Assembly (NCBI GenBank): GCA_045805265.1
Contig: JBJMLO010000011.1
Span: 1 to 64,000, forward strand
DNA from: JBJMLO01 sp045805265
GTDB taxonomy: Bacteria; Actinomycetota; UBA4738; JACQTL01
Direction: 5' to 3'
Length of the DNA: 64,000 nucleotides
The translations under genes were made by a program, and so were the position numbers. The first letter of the stretch is position 1. Every line of letters begins with the position of its first letter. The notes beneath the pieces were generated by a model that searched no databases, was not told the origin of the DNA, and saw only the letters and a program-made list of their open reading frames with translations. Below are positions 33,076 to 41,734 of the stretch, in pieces.

Positions 33076-34551
33076 TCAGTCGGCCGGGCTGCCCAGGCGG
33101 TGGATCTTCAGGAGGTTCGTGTGTGCGCGGCCCAGGGGGGCGGGCGCCACCATGACCACGGGCTGGCCGTCCTTCGCCAGGTCGCGGTCGACCAGGGCGC
33201 GGTCCATGTGCTCGATCATCTCGTCGGTGTTCTGAGGCATCTCGGCGGGGAGGGGCTGGACCCCCCAGATCACGCAGAGCCGCCGGCGGACGCGCTCGTC
33301 GGGGACGAGCACGAAGATCGGGACGCCCGGCCGCTCCATGGCCAGCAGCCGCGGGGTGCCGCCGCTGCGTGTATAGCAGGCGATCGCGACCACGTCGGGG
33401 TGGCGGGCCACCACATCCGCGGCCGCGTGGGCGATGGCGGCGGCCTGATCCTGGTGTCGGCAGTCCGGGCGGGCCAGCAGGAACTCCCGGCCGCGCTGCT
33501 CCGCGTACGCGGCGATGCGAGTCGCGGCCTCCGCCGCCTCGACCGGGTACTCCCCCACGGCCGTCTCGGCGGAGAGCATCACGGCGTCGGCGCCGTCGAG
33601 CACCGCGTTGGCGACATCGTTCGCTTCGGCTCGGGTCGGCTGCTGGGAGTGCTGCATCGACTCGAGCATCTGGGTGGCCACGACGGCGGGAACGCCCCTG
33701 CCCCGAGCCCTGCCGATCAGCTCCTTCTGCAGGATCGGGATCTCCTCCATCGGCAGCTCCACGCCGAGGTCGCCGCGGGCGACCATGATCCCCTCGGCCC
33801 ACGCCAGGATGTCGTCGTACGCGGTGATGGCCGGCGCGGTCTCGATCTTGGCCATGATCGGGAGCGGGTGGCGGCCCATGAGGTCGCGGAGCTCCTGGAC
33901 GTCCGACGCGGCCCGAACGAACGACTGCAGCAGCCCGTCGACGCCGGTGTCGAGGGCGAGCTCCAGCCCCGCGCGATCGCGGTCGGTCACGGCTGGGAGG
34001 CCGAGCTTCTCGGCGGGGACGTTCACCCCCTGGCCGGAGCCGACCTTTCCCGAGCGAACGACCTCCGTCGAGACAACGTCGCCGTCGATGGAGGCGACCC
34101 GCAGCTCGACAGCGCCGTCGGCCAGGAGGATCCGGTCGCCCACCTCCAGGTCGTGGGCCAGGCCATCGTAGCCGACCACCGCTCCCCGTTCGTCGCCCTC
34201 CTCGTCCGGCACGTGGCCCGAGGAGCCGCCTCCCGGGCGAAGCTCGAACGCGCTCCCCTGCTTCAGCTGGACCTTCTCGCCGCGGAGCTTCCCGAGCCGG
34301 ACCTTCGGGCCGGGGAGGTCGGCCAGCACCGCCAGCGGGCGGCCGATGCGCTCCTCGGCGCCGCGAACGTCGTCGACCGCGCGACGGTGCTCATCGTCGG
34401 ACCCGTGGGAGAAGTTCACCCGAAAGATGTCCGCGCCGGCCTCTGCCAGTCGCACGACGGCGTCGACGCCGGACGTGGCCGGGCCCAGGGTGCACATCAG
34501 CTTGGTCCGGGGGGCGTCCAGGCCCTCCGCGCCGCTCGCCGCCGGGCTCAC
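33076..34551 (-). CDS. pyk: pyruvate kinase
   Basis: 491 residues; GTG 4 nt after the AcuC-like stop. Conserved blocks: PRTKLMCTLGPA at the N-terminus, VNFSHG, DLPGPKVRLG, IMAKIE (catalytic Lys), GIMVARGDLGVELP and ATQMLESM. It makes pyruvate and ATP from phosphoenolpyruvate and ADP. The C-terminal regulatory domain is present but short on the usual allosteric phosphate loop. It is the last gene of a coupled chain that begins with the aminotransferase at 36971. Confidence 0.96.
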   Translation of the reverse strand: MSPAASGAEGLDAPRTKLMCTLGPATSGVDAVVRLAEAGADIFRVNFSHGSDDEHRRAVDDVRGAEERIGRPLAVLADLPGPKVRLGKLRGEKVQLKQGSAFELRPGGGSSGHVPDEEGDERGAVVGYDGLAHDLEVGDRILLADGAVELRVASIDGDVVSTEVVRSGKVGSGQGVNVPAEKLGLPAVTDRDRAGLELALDTGVDGLLQSFVRAASDVQELRDLMGRHPLPIMAKIETAPAITAYDDILAWAEGIMVARGDLGVELPMEEIPILQKELIGRARGRGVPAVVATQMLESMQHSQQPTRAEANDVANAVLDGADAVMLSAETAVGEYPVEAAEAATRIAAYAEQRGREFLLARPDCRHQDQAAAIAHAAADVVARHPDVVAIACYTRSGGTPRLLAMERPGVPIFVLVPDERVRRRLCVIWGVQPLPAEMPQNTDEMIEHMDRALVDRDLAKDGQPVVMVAPAPLGRAHTNLLKIHRLGSPAD

Positions 34552-34555
34552 GGGC

Positions 34556-35641
34556 TCACCACCAGGATCGCTCCCGGCGCTCGATCGGCAGGTCGGTCAG
34601 CGTGTCCGGGACCTCCCCGCCAGAGCGGGCCCTGGCTTCGGCCAGCCACTCGTCCGGCAGATGGTCCGGCAGCTCGGCGCCGGCCATCTCGGCGAAGAAG
34701 ATCGTCCAGGCCCGGGGCACCACCGAGGCCCACTGGTACCCACCCCCGCCGGTGGCCACCCACCGCCCGCCCGCGACCTCGTGCGCGAGCTCGTGCAGGG
34801 ACCGCGCGGCCTCCCGGTACGCCCGGGTGGTGAGCTGCAGGTGCGCCAGTGGGTCGGTGGCATGCGTGTCGCACCCCAGCTGCGTGACCAGGACGTCCGG
34901 GCGGAACTCGCGGACACGGTCCGGGACGTTCGCCCGGAACGCGTGCAGCCAGGCCTCGTCGTCGGTCATCGGGGCGAGGGGGACGTTCACCTTCGTTCCT
35001 TCTGCCGCCCCGCGACCCCGTTCGTTCTCGAAGCCGGTGCCCGGGAACAGGTACCGCCCGGACTCGTGGATCGAGATCGTGAGCACGCGCGGCTCCTCGT
35101 AGAAGACGGCCTGCACGCCGTCGCCGTGGTGGACGTCCACGTCGACGTACGCGACGCGTTCCACGCCGTGTTCCAGGAGCCACCGGATGGCGATGGCGGG
35201 GTCGTCGTAGACGCAGAACCCCGAGGCCCGGTCGGGCATCGCGTGGTGCAGCCCGCCGGCGGCGTTGAACGCGTGGTCGTCGCCTTGTAAGACGCGTTCG
35301 GCGGAGACGATGGAGGCCCCGGCGACGGCCGCGCCGGCCTCGTGCATGTTCCGAAAGATCGGGTTGTCGCCGGCCCCGTAGCCGAACCGCGACCAGTCGC
35401 CCCGTTCCCCGTGCCCGGCCCGCTTCGTGGCGTCGATGAAGTCCCCGGTGTGGACCAGGGCGACCTCGTCGTCGGTGGCGACGCGGCCCGCCGTCTCGGC
35501 GACGTTGCCGTTCGAGAGGATGCCGTACGCGCGGATCAGGTCCCACGTCAGCAGCACGCGGTCCGGCCGGAGCGGATGCTGCGGCCCATGGTCGTAGGCG
35601 CGGGCCTCCGGCGTGACGACGAGCGAGACCCGGTCGCTCAC
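34556..35641 (-). CDS. AcuC/class I histone-deacetylase-like protein
   Basis: 361 residues, GTG start. The deacetylase signature is complete: paired His in GGLHHA (132-133), the zinc ligands Asp169 and His171 in VDVDVHHGDG, and the later QLGCDTHATDP Asp. AcuC in Bacillus and actinobacteria deacetylates acetyl-CoA synthetase and other proteins. It lies 4 nt upstream of pyruvate kinase and 19 nt after the aminotransferase, which suggests control of central carbon flux by deacetylation. Confidence 0.9.
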   Translation of the reverse strand: MSDRVSLVVTPEARAYDHGPQHPLRPDRVLLTWDLIRAYGILSNGNVAETAGRVATDDEVALVHTGDFIDATKRAGHGERGDWSRFGYGAGDNPIFRNMHEAGAAVAGASIVSAERVLQGDDHAFNAAGGLHHAMPDRASGFCVYDDPAIAIRWLLEHGVERVAYVDVDVHHGDGVQAVFYEEPRVLTISIHESGRYLFPGTGFENERGRGAAEGTKVNVPLAPMTDDEAWLHAFRANVPDRVREFRPDVLVTQLGCDTHATDPLAHLQLTTRAYREAARSLHELAHEVAGGRWVATGGGGYQWASVVPRAWTIFFAEMAGAELPDHLPDEWLAEARARSGGEVPDTLTDLPIERRERSWW

Positions 35642-35660
35642 GGGTTCGGGGGTGTGCGGA

Positions 35661-36971
35661 TCACCCCTTGAGCGTAGCGATGGCGGCGGCCGTCCGTTCG
35701 ACCAGCAGGTCGGCCTCGTCGTCGGTGAGGGTGAACGGCGGTCCGACCATGACCAGGTCGCCGTTCGTGCCGTCGGCGCACCCGGTGCTGGAATACAGCA
35801 GGAGCCCGTCGGACTTGGCCGCTGCGACGACCCGTTCCGCGGCCCGGTCGGCGCGCGGGATCGGTTTTTTGGTGGAACGGTCGCGGACGAGCTCCACGCC
35901 GATCATCGTGCCGAGCCCGCGGACGTCGCCGACGGGCGGCAGGTCGGCCAGCCCGGCGGTGAGCTCCTTGAGCAAGCGCTCCCCCAGCGCGCGGCTCCGC
36001 TCGACCAGTCCGCCGTCGCGGAGCTTCGCGAGCACCGCCCTCCCGACCGCGGCGCCGATCGCGTGGTGGGAGTACGTGAACCCGTGGACGAACCCGGATT
36101 CCATGACGGTGTCGTGCACCTTGCCGCTCGCAACGCACAGCCCCAGCGGCCAGTAGCCGGAGGACGCCCCCTTCCCGGCCGTGAGGATGTCCGGCCGCAC
36201 GCCCCAGTGGTCGCATCCGAACCACCGCCCGGTGCGTCCGAACCCCGTCATCACCTCGTCGGCGATCAGCAGCACACCGTGGCGCCGGCAGACCTCGGCG
36301 ATCGCGGGCCAGTAGTCGTCCGGGGGGACGGCGGCGCCGAGGGTGGCGCCCGCGACCGGCTCCGCGACGAACGCGGCCACGGTGTCGGGGCCGGCCTCCA
36401 CGATCGCGCGGTCGAGCGCCTCCGCGTGCGCCGCACCGCATCCGTCCGGATGCGCCGGCACCGGGCACCGGTACTCGTAGGCGGCCGGAACGTGAATCGC
36501 CTGCCCCAGCCAGGGCTCGTACGGCCGACGCAGCGGCTCGCGCCCCGACGCGTCGAGGGCCCCACGCGTGTTCCCGTGGTACGAACCCCACCGGGCCACG
36601 ATCCGGTGCCGGGACGTCTCGCCCCGGGCCAGGTGGTAGGCCCGGGCCAGCTTGAACGCGGTCTCGATCGCTTCGCTCCCGCCACTCACCGGATACACCC
36701 GCGGCGAGTTCAGCGGCAGCACCTCCGCCAGCTCGTCCGCGTACGCTTCGAGCACCTCGGTCGTGAACTGCGTCCCGTGCACGTAGTCGACCCGCCCGGC
36801 TTGTTCCGACAACACCCGAACGACGTCCGGATCCCCATGCCCGAGATTGACGACGAGCGCTCCTCCGGCCGCGTCGAGATACCGCTTCCCCGAGGCGTCC
36901 TCGATCCACGCCCCCTCGGCCCGAACCGCCAAAGGAGGCTCTCCCAGACTTCGCAGGAACACCCGCGTCAT
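35661..36971 (-). CDS. class III PLP-dependent aminotransferase
   Basis: 436 residues; the ATG overlaps the stop of the 120-residue gene (ATGA). Motifs: YLDAAGGALVVNLGHG, SGGSEAIETAFKLAR, SYHGNTRGALDASG, LLIADEVMTGFGRTG and the PLP lysine in LTAGKGASSGYWPLG. It resembles omega-amino acid:pyruvate or taurine-type transaminases. The amine donor is unknown. It belongs to the chain ending in AcuC and pyruvate kinase. Confidence 0.9.
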   Translation of the reverse strand: MTRVFLRSLGEPPLAVRAEGAWIEDASGKRYLDAAGGALVVNLGHGDPDVVRVLSEQAGRVDYVHGTQFTTEVLEAYADELAEVLPLNSPRVYPVSGGSEAIETAFKLARAYHLARGETSRHRIVARWGSYHGNTRGALDASGREPLRRPYEPWLGQAIHVPAAYEYRCPVPAHPDGCGAAHAEALDRAIVEAGPDTVAAFVAEPVAGATLGAAVPPDDYWPAIAEVCRRHGVLLIADEVMTGFGRTGRWFGCDHWGVRPDILTAGKGASSGYWPLGLCVASGKVHDTVMESGFVHGFTYSHHAIGAAVGRAVLAKLRDGGLVERSRALGERLLKELTAGLADLPPVGDVRGLGTMIGVELVRDRSTKKPIPRADRAAERVVAAAKSDGLLLYSSTGCADGTNGDLVMVGPPFTLTDDEADLLVERTAAAIATLKG

Positions 36972-37330
36972 TTGGCCCGTACTTCCGATGAATACTTGCG
37001 CCAGAGGTCCAGGATGAGACGGTCGGGCCCCTGCTTGGCCATGCTCTCGGCCTCCGCTTTGGTCCAAGCGGCATGCTCGCCAACCCACCGAAGGTCCTCA
37101 GTCTCCGGAAGCGGCCCTCGGAAGTCCAAGGTGGCGTCCCACACCTCCATGGAGGCGGTGTCGTGGCGGTAGTGGAAATAGAACCGTTCCCCAGTGGGAA
37201 GGCGACCGATGACCTGGACCGGGGCTCCCACGGTGAGGACCTCGTCGACGATGATGCCGACCGAGCGCAGGTGGTCGTCCAGAGACTCACGCATCCGTTT
37301 CCGAAAATCCCCGGGCGAAGCACCTCTCAT
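36968..37330 (-). CDS. 120-residue conserved-looking hypothetical protein
   Basis: The ATG overlaps the TGA of an 8-codon leader ORF, and its own TGA overlaps the aminotransferase ATG (36968-36971). It is mixed alpha/beta with a repeated aromatic pattern (RFYFHYRHDTASMEVWDATLDF) and a basic C-terminus. No family was recognised. The double coupling argues for regulated expression together with the aminotransferase. Confidence 0.6.
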   Translation of the reverse strand: MRGASPGDFRKRMRESLDDHLRSVGIIVDEVLTVGAPVQVIGRLPTGERFYFHYRHDTASMEVWDATLDFRGPLPETEDLRWVGEHAAWTKAEAESMAKQGPDRLILDLWRKYSSEVRAK

Positions 37331-37353
37331 CGTGAGCCCTGCTCCTCGCTCAT
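37327..37353 (-). CDS. 8-residue leader peptide
   Basis: ATG 37353 is exactly 7 nt after TACCGT; the peptide reads MSEEQGSR and its TGA overlaps the ATG of the 120-residue gene (ATGA). Same design as the leader at 16434. It lies in the 3'-flank of the CoA-transferase gene. Confidence 0.45.
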   Translation of the reverse strand: MSEEQGSR

Positions 37354-37360
37354 CGAGAGA

Positions 37361-37366
37361 ACGGTA
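37361..37366 (-). promoter_or_regulatory. -10 element TACCGT
   Basis: TACCGT, 7 nt before the leader ATG 37353. It would give the aminotransferase-AcuC-pyruvate kinase group its own promoter, separate from PruA. Confidence 0.4.
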
Positions 37367-37370
37367 GCGC

Positions 37371-38306
37371 TCAGGCGTAGCGGCCGTAGTTGACCTGGCC
37401 GCTCAGGGCCTCGCCGGGGATCAGCTCGTTCCAGCGGTCGCCGAGCTTGGCCAGATACTCGTCGTGATTCGAGAGGTCGTGGACCCATTCCTGTAGCCAG
37501 GCGTCCAGGCGCTCGGGGTCGCGGGCGATGGCGTCCCAGGCCAGGTAGAACCGGTTGTCGCGGTCGTAGTGGCCCTGGGCGTAGCTCGGGTGGCACGCGC
37601 CGGGCTGGACAACGACGGCGTCGACGATCAGCCCGGGGATGATCGTGCGGTTGGGGTCGGCGCGGATCACGGCCTCCTCCACCAGCTCCTCGCACACGAC
37701 GATCACGCGTTCCGCGGCGAAGGCCGCCTCCTTCTGGCACCCCAGCAGCCCCCACACCTGGGTATTCCCGTCGGCGTCGGCCCGTTGGGCGTGGACGATC
37801 GTGACGTCGGGGTTCAGCGGCGGGACCGCGTACACCACGTCCTCCGGGTCGTAGGGGGACGCGATGGGAACGATCCTGGGGTTCGCCACCGGCAGATCGC
37901 TCTCCTCGTACGACCGCAGCGGGAAGAACGGCAGCCGCGAGGCACCGGCCGTGTACCGGCAGACCATGCCGAAGTGCGAGTACTCCTCGATCTCGAGCGG
38001 CTCGGCGCCGTCCGCGGCCTCGACCCGCCGCCGGATCGCGTGGAGCGAGCCCACGCCCGGGTTTCCCAGCCAAGAGAACACCAGCTTCGAGGCCACGCCC
38101 GCGCCGATCATCTGGTCGTAGATCACGTCGGGCGTCATGCGGCACAGGGTCAGATCCCGACGGCCCTGCCGGATGATCTCGTGCCCGGCGGCGAAGCAGA
38201 TCAGGTGGGTGAACCCCTCGATCGCCAGCGTGTCGCCGTCGTGCACCAGGTCGGCGATCGCGTCACGCATCGACGCGACCTTGGAGGACCCCCCCGCGCT
38301 CGACAT
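37371..38306 (-). CDS. CoA-transferase subunit A-like protein
   Basis: 311 residues; ATG 2 nt after the VOC stop. It matches the alpha subunit of class I CoA-transferases (GctA/IpdA-like): TLAIEGFTHLICFAAGHEIIRQG, VSWLGNPGVGSLH-type block, LPFFPLRSY, YAQGHYDRDNRFY. In these enzymes the catalytic Glu is on the beta subunit, which is not present anywhere in the window. The nearest characterised homologue I recall is mycobacterial IpdA, which works in steroid ring opening. Substrate unknown. Confidence 0.82.
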   Translation of the reverse strand: MSSAGGSSKVASMRDAIADLVHDGDTLAIEGFTHLICFAAGHEIIRQGRRDLTLCRMTPDVIYDQMIGAGVASKLVFSWLGNPGVGSLHAIRRRVEAADGAEPLEIEEYSHFGMVCRYTAGASRLPFFPLRSYEESDLPVANPRIVPIASPYDPEDVVYAVPPLNPDVTIVHAQRADADGNTQVWGLLGCQKEAAFAAERVIVVCEELVEEAVIRADPNRTIIPGLIVDAVVVQPGACHPSYAQGHYDRDNRFYLAWDAIARDPERLDAWLQEWVHDLSNHDEYLAKLGDRWNELIPGEALSGQVNYGRYA

Positions 38307-38308
38307 CG

Positions 38309-38665
38309 TCAGACGCCGTCGCCCAGGCCGGGTTCGACGCAGAACTCGTTGCCCTCGGGGTCCTGCATCTCGACGATGTCGTCGTACCGGGTCACCTCGG
38401 TGGCGCCGAGACCGATCAATCGCGAGACCTCCTCGTCCATCGTGGTCATGGAACGCAGGTCGAGGTGCACGCGGTTTGACGCTGTCTTCGGGCCCCGCGC
38501 CCCCCGGAACCAGATGTTCGGGCCTCCCCACCCGGACGCCTCGACGAACGCCCGCTCTGGGGTCGATTCCTCGTCGACGTTCGAGCCCAGCGCGGCCGCC
38601 CAGAACCGCGCCACGCGCAGCGCGTCCTCGCAGTCGACCGTGAGGTTCTTGACGAACGAGGTCAT
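38309..38665 (-). CDS. VOC-family (glyoxalase-like) protein
   Basis: 118 residues, the two beta-alpha-beta-beta-beta motifs of the vicinal oxygen chelate fold. NRVHLDL and DPEGNEFCVEPG are the usual metal-side blocks. The ATG overlaps the aminotransferase stop. Similar proteins isomerise, bind or protect small molecules. A second copy of the family lies at 44462. Confidence 0.82.
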   Translation of the reverse strand: MTSFVKNLTVDCEDALRVARFWAAALGSNVDEESTPERAFVEASGWGGPNIWFRGARGPKTASNRVHLDLRSMTTMDEEVSRLIGLGATEVTRYDDIVEMQDPEGNEFCVEPGLGDGV

Positions 38666-39993
38666 CCGGCCGCGGTGACCTCGTTCAGCGCCTCACCGAA
38701 GATGCGCAGCCCGGCCTCGGCCTGGTCCTCGCGCAGGACGAGCGGCGGCGACATCCGCAGCGCGCTGTCGCCGGCCCCGAGCACCAGCAGCCCCCGGCGG
38801 AAGCACGCGTCCTCGACTGCCGCGGCGGTGTCGTGGTCGGCGAACTCGATGCCGATCATCAGGCCCATGCCCCGGACCTCCTGGATCAGCGGGGACGCCA
38901 GAGCGCGGAGCCCGTCGAGCAGCAGGCCGCCGATCTTCTCCGCGTTCGCGGCCAGCTCGTTCTCGATGAGGTCGAACGTCACGAGCGCCGCCGCGCAGGC
39001 CAGCGGGTTGCCGCCGTACGTGGAGCCGTGCATCCCGGTCGTCCACGTCATGAGGTCCTCGCGCGCGATCATGGCCCCCAGCGGCATGCCGCTGGCGATG
39101 CCCTTCCCCGCGAGGACGATGTCCGGCACCACGTGGTGCTGCTCCATGGCCCACATCCGGCCGGTGCGCCCCATGCCGGACTGCACCTCGTCGGCGACCA
39201 GCAGGATCCCGTGCTGGTCGCACAGCTCGCGCAGCCCCCGGACCCACTCGGCGGGCGGGACGACGTACCCGCCCTCGCCCTGGATCGGCTCGAGCACGAT
39301 CGCCGCGATCTCCGACGGCTTGGCCAGCCGCTCGAACACGACGTCGCGCAGGTAGTCCAGCCCGTCCAGGCCGAACGCGTCCGCGCCGGTCTTGTACGGC
39401 CGGAACGCGTTCGCGTACGGCGCGTGGATCACGCCGGGGAGCAACGGCCCGAACGTCGCCCGGTACAGCGACTTCGACGCGGTCAGCGACACGCTGCCGT
39501 ACGACCGTCCGTGGAACGCGCCGAGGAACGCCACGACGTACTGCCGCCCGGTCTTGTGGCGGGCCAGCTTGATCGCGCCCTCCACCGCCTCGGTCCCCGA
39601 ATTCGTCAGGAACGACCGCGCGGGGCCGCCGACCGTCGTCAGCTCGTCCAGCCGCGCGCACACCTCCGAGTACACCGGCAGGTAGAAGTCCGTCCCGGAG
39701 TAGTGCAGCAGCGAGTCGGCCTGCCGCTTGATCGCCTCGACCACCGCGGGGTGGGAGTGGCCCGTCGAGCACACGGCGATCCCCGCGTTGAAGTCGAGGA
39801 ACCGGTTGCCGTCCACGTCCTCGACGACCGAACCGGCCCCCCGCGCCGGCACCAGCGGGTACGCGCGCGGGAGCGACGGCGAGGTCACCTGCGCGTCGCG
39901 CTCGATCACCTCCCGCGCCATGGGCCCGGGCAATGCGTCGGTGACCAGCCGCGGCTCGCTCGCCGCGGCCAGCTCCTCCCAGGCCGACGTCAC
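38662..39993 (-). CDS. class III aminotransferase (ornithine/GABA-type)
   Basis: 443 residues; the GTG overlaps the PruA stop (GTGA). Motifs: FLDFNAGIAVCSTGHSHPAVVEA, TNSGTEAVEGAIKLAR, FLGAFHGRSYGS, ILLVADEVQSGMGRTG, VLAGKGIASGMPLGA (PLP Lys). The pattern fits acetylornithine/ornithine/4-aminobutyrate aminotransferases. Coupling to PruA suggests an omega-amino acid whose semialdehyde or glutamate product is oxidised by PruA, for example ornithine to glutamate semialdehyde. Confidence 0.92.
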   Translation of the reverse strand: MTSAWEELAAASEPRLVTDALPGPMAREVIERDAQVTSPSLPRAYPLVPARGAGSVVEDVDGNRFLDFNAGIAVCSTGHSHPAVVEAIKRQADSLLHYSGTDFYLPVYSEVCARLDELTTVGGPARSFLTNSGTEAVEGAIKLARHKTGRQYVVAFLGAFHGRSYGSVSLTASKSLYRATFGPLLPGVIHAPYANAFRPYKTGADAFGLDGLDYLRDVVFERLAKPSEIAAIVLEPIQGEGGYVVPPAEWVRGLRELCDQHGILLVADEVQSGMGRTGRMWAMEQHHVVPDIVLAGKGIASGMPLGAMIAREDLMTWTTGMHGSTYGGNPLACAAALVTFDLIENELAANAEKIGGLLLDGLRALASPLIQEVRGMGLMIGIEFADHDTAAAVEDACFRRGLLVLGAGDSALRMSPPLVLREDQAEAGLRIFGEALNEVTAAG

Positions 39994-41558
39994 TCGGTGA
40001 TCACCGTGCGGGACTGCTCGCGCATGTACTGCTGCACGTAGTAGTCGCCGCCGCCGGCCTTGCCGCTGGTCCCGCTGCCCTTCCAGCCGCCGAACGGCTG
40101 GTACCCGGGCCAGGCTCCGGTCGTCGCGCCGGCCCGCCGGTTCACGTAGACCACACCGGCCTGGATGTTGTCGAGGAACCGGTCGACCTCCGACTGGTCC
40201 TCGCTGAAGAATCCGGCCGTCAGGCCGTATTCCGTGGAGTTCGCGAGCTCGAAGGCCTGATCCAGCGAGTCGACCGGGCCCACGGCCACGAAGGGCACGA
40301 ACAGTTCCTTCTTCCAGATCCAGTTGTCCAGCGGAACCTCGGCGACGGTCGGCTGGACGAAGTTCCCGCGGGCGTAATCGCCCTCCTCCAGGCGCGAGCC
40401 GCCGGCGACGATCGTGCCGTTCTTGCGGGCCTCCTCGGCCGCCTCCTCGAACGTCGACACGGCGTCCTCGTTGATGACCGGCCCCAGCCAGTTCTCCTTG
40501 TGGAGCGGATCGCCGACCTTGATCTTCTCGGCCTTCTCCTTCAGCAGGCGGACGAACTCGTCGTACACCTCGCGCTGGACGTACACGCGCGACGTGGCCG
40601 AGCACTTCTGCCCGCCGAATCCGAACGCGCTGCGCATCACGCCGTCGGTGGCCTTGTCGAGGTCGGCCTTCGCGGACACGATGGCGGGGTTCTTGCCGCC
40701 CATCTCGCAGATGGCCGGCTTCGGGAAGTCCTTCGGGAAGTTCCGGAAGATCCCCATCCCGACGTCGTAGGAGCCGGTAAAGGTCATCCCGTCGACCTCG
40801 GGGTTGTCCTGCAGCTCCTGTCCGACCTGGGAGCCGGGTCCGGTGATCATGTGGAACGCGCCCGCCGGGACTCCGGCGTCGTGCAGCGCCTCGTACAGCT
40901 TCACGCCCATGAACGCTCCGGCGTTCGAGGGCTTCAGGATCACGGCGTTCCCGGTGACCAGGGCCGCGCCGACGGGCCCGCCGGCCAGCGCCATCGGGAA
41001 ATTGAACGGGCTGATCACGGCCCACACCCCGTACGGGCGCAGGACGTCGTAGTTGTGCTCGGCCTCGGACAGCCGGCCCATGGGCTTCTGGAAGCCGTGG
41101 TTCCGTTCCATGGCGTCGCAGTAGTAGGCGATGAGGTCGGCGGTCTCCTGGACGTCGCCCATGGCCTCGAGGCGGTTCTTCCCGACCTCGATCGCCATGA
41201 GCGCGGCGTAGTCGAACACCCGCTCGGAGATGATGTCGGCGGCGCGGCGCATGATCGCTACCCGCTCCTCCCACGGCATGCCCGACCAGGCCGGGAAGGC
41301 GGCCCGGGCCGCCACGATGGCGTCCTTGGCGTCCTGCCTGGTCCCCTGGGCGAACTTGCCGACGACGATCTCGTGGTCGATCGGCGAGCGCTCCTCGTGG
41401 AAGCCCTGCCCCCACCGCTCCTCGCCGTCGACGTGGAACGGGTGTTCCTGGCCCAGCCATCCACGGGCGCGCTCGACGGCCTCCTCGTACCGCCGGTGGA
41501 GCTCTGGGTTGTCCGCCGACATCGTGGCGTAGGTGATGCGGAAATCGGTGTCCGCCAT
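39990..41558 (-). CDS. pruA: 1-pyrroline-5-carboxylate (glutamate semialdehyde) dehydrogenase
   Basis: 522 residues, ALDH superfamily with the PruA-type length and blocks: SPFNFPMALAGGP, FTGSYDVGMGIF, EMGGKNPAIV (catalytic Glu region), GFGGQKCSATSR (catalytic Cys, ~320) and KELFVPFVAVGP. It oxidises glutamate-gamma-semialdehyde to glutamate with NAD+. It heads the chain and has an upstream TACCAT and palindrome. Proline dehydrogenase lies separately at 50080, so the two halves of proline oxidation are not fused (no PutA). Confidence 0.95.
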   Translation of the reverse strand: MADTDFRITYATMSADNPELHRRYEEAVERARGWLGQEHPFHVDGEERWGQGFHEERSPIDHEIVVGKFAQGTRQDAKDAIVAARAAFPAWSGMPWEERVAIMRRAADIISERVFDYAALMAIEVGKNRLEAMGDVQETADLIAYYCDAMERNHGFQKPMGRLSEAEHNYDVLRPYGVWAVISPFNFPMALAGGPVGAALVTGNAVILKPSNAGAFMGVKLYEALHDAGVPAGAFHMITGPGSQVGQELQDNPEVDGMTFTGSYDVGMGIFRNFPKDFPKPAICEMGGKNPAIVSAKADLDKATDGVMRSAFGFGGQKCSATSRVYVQREVYDEFVRLLKEKAEKIKVGDPLHKENWLGPVINEDAVSTFEEAAEEARKNGTIVAGGSRLEEGDYARGNFVQPTVAEVPLDNWIWKKELFVPFVAVGPVDSLDQAFELANSTEYGLTAGFFSEDQSEVDRFLDNIQAGVVYVNRRAGATTGAWPGYQPFGGWKGSGTSGKAGGGDYYVQQYMREQSRTVITE

Positions 41559-41576
41559 CTGGTGTTCGCCTCCCTC

Positions 41577-41589
41577 GTGACCCGGTCAC
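41577..41589. promoter_or_regulatory. palindromic operator candidate GTGACC-C-GGTCAC
   Basis: A perfect 13-bp palindrome lies between the TACCAT -10 hexamer (41594-41599) and the PruA start, at or just past the predicted transcript start. The position suits a repressor binding site. Confidence 0.5.
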
Positions 41590-41593
41590 ACCA

Positions 41594-41599
41594 ATGGTA
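41594..41599 (-). promoter_or_regulatory. -10 element TACCAT for pruA
   Basis: TACCAT on the minus strand, 35 nt before the pruA ATG. It overlaps the edge of the palindrome and gives a leadered mRNA with GGAGG before the start. Confidence 0.45.
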
Positions 41600-41680
41600 G
41601 CCGCGCCCCAAAACACGCGCCCACGAGCGACTCGCCGCCCCCACGGAACATTGGCCTTTCGCTCCGGTCAGGGCGGACAC

Positions 41681-41686
41681 TAGAAT
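41681..41686 (+). promoter_or_regulatory. -10 element TAGAAT
   Basis: TAGAAT, 48 nt upstream of the phosphodiesterase/phosphatase ATG. Confidence 0.4.
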
Positions 41687-41734
41687 CGCCCCGAGCGGCG
41701 GTGACGCCCTAGCCCTTCTCCGCCCGCACCGGCA

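Noticed and set aside
38662..41616. 984-codon frame seeming to fuse two enzymes
   Set aside because: Only the C-terminal 443 residues are real (aminotransferase); the first half is an out-of-frame shadow of pruA.
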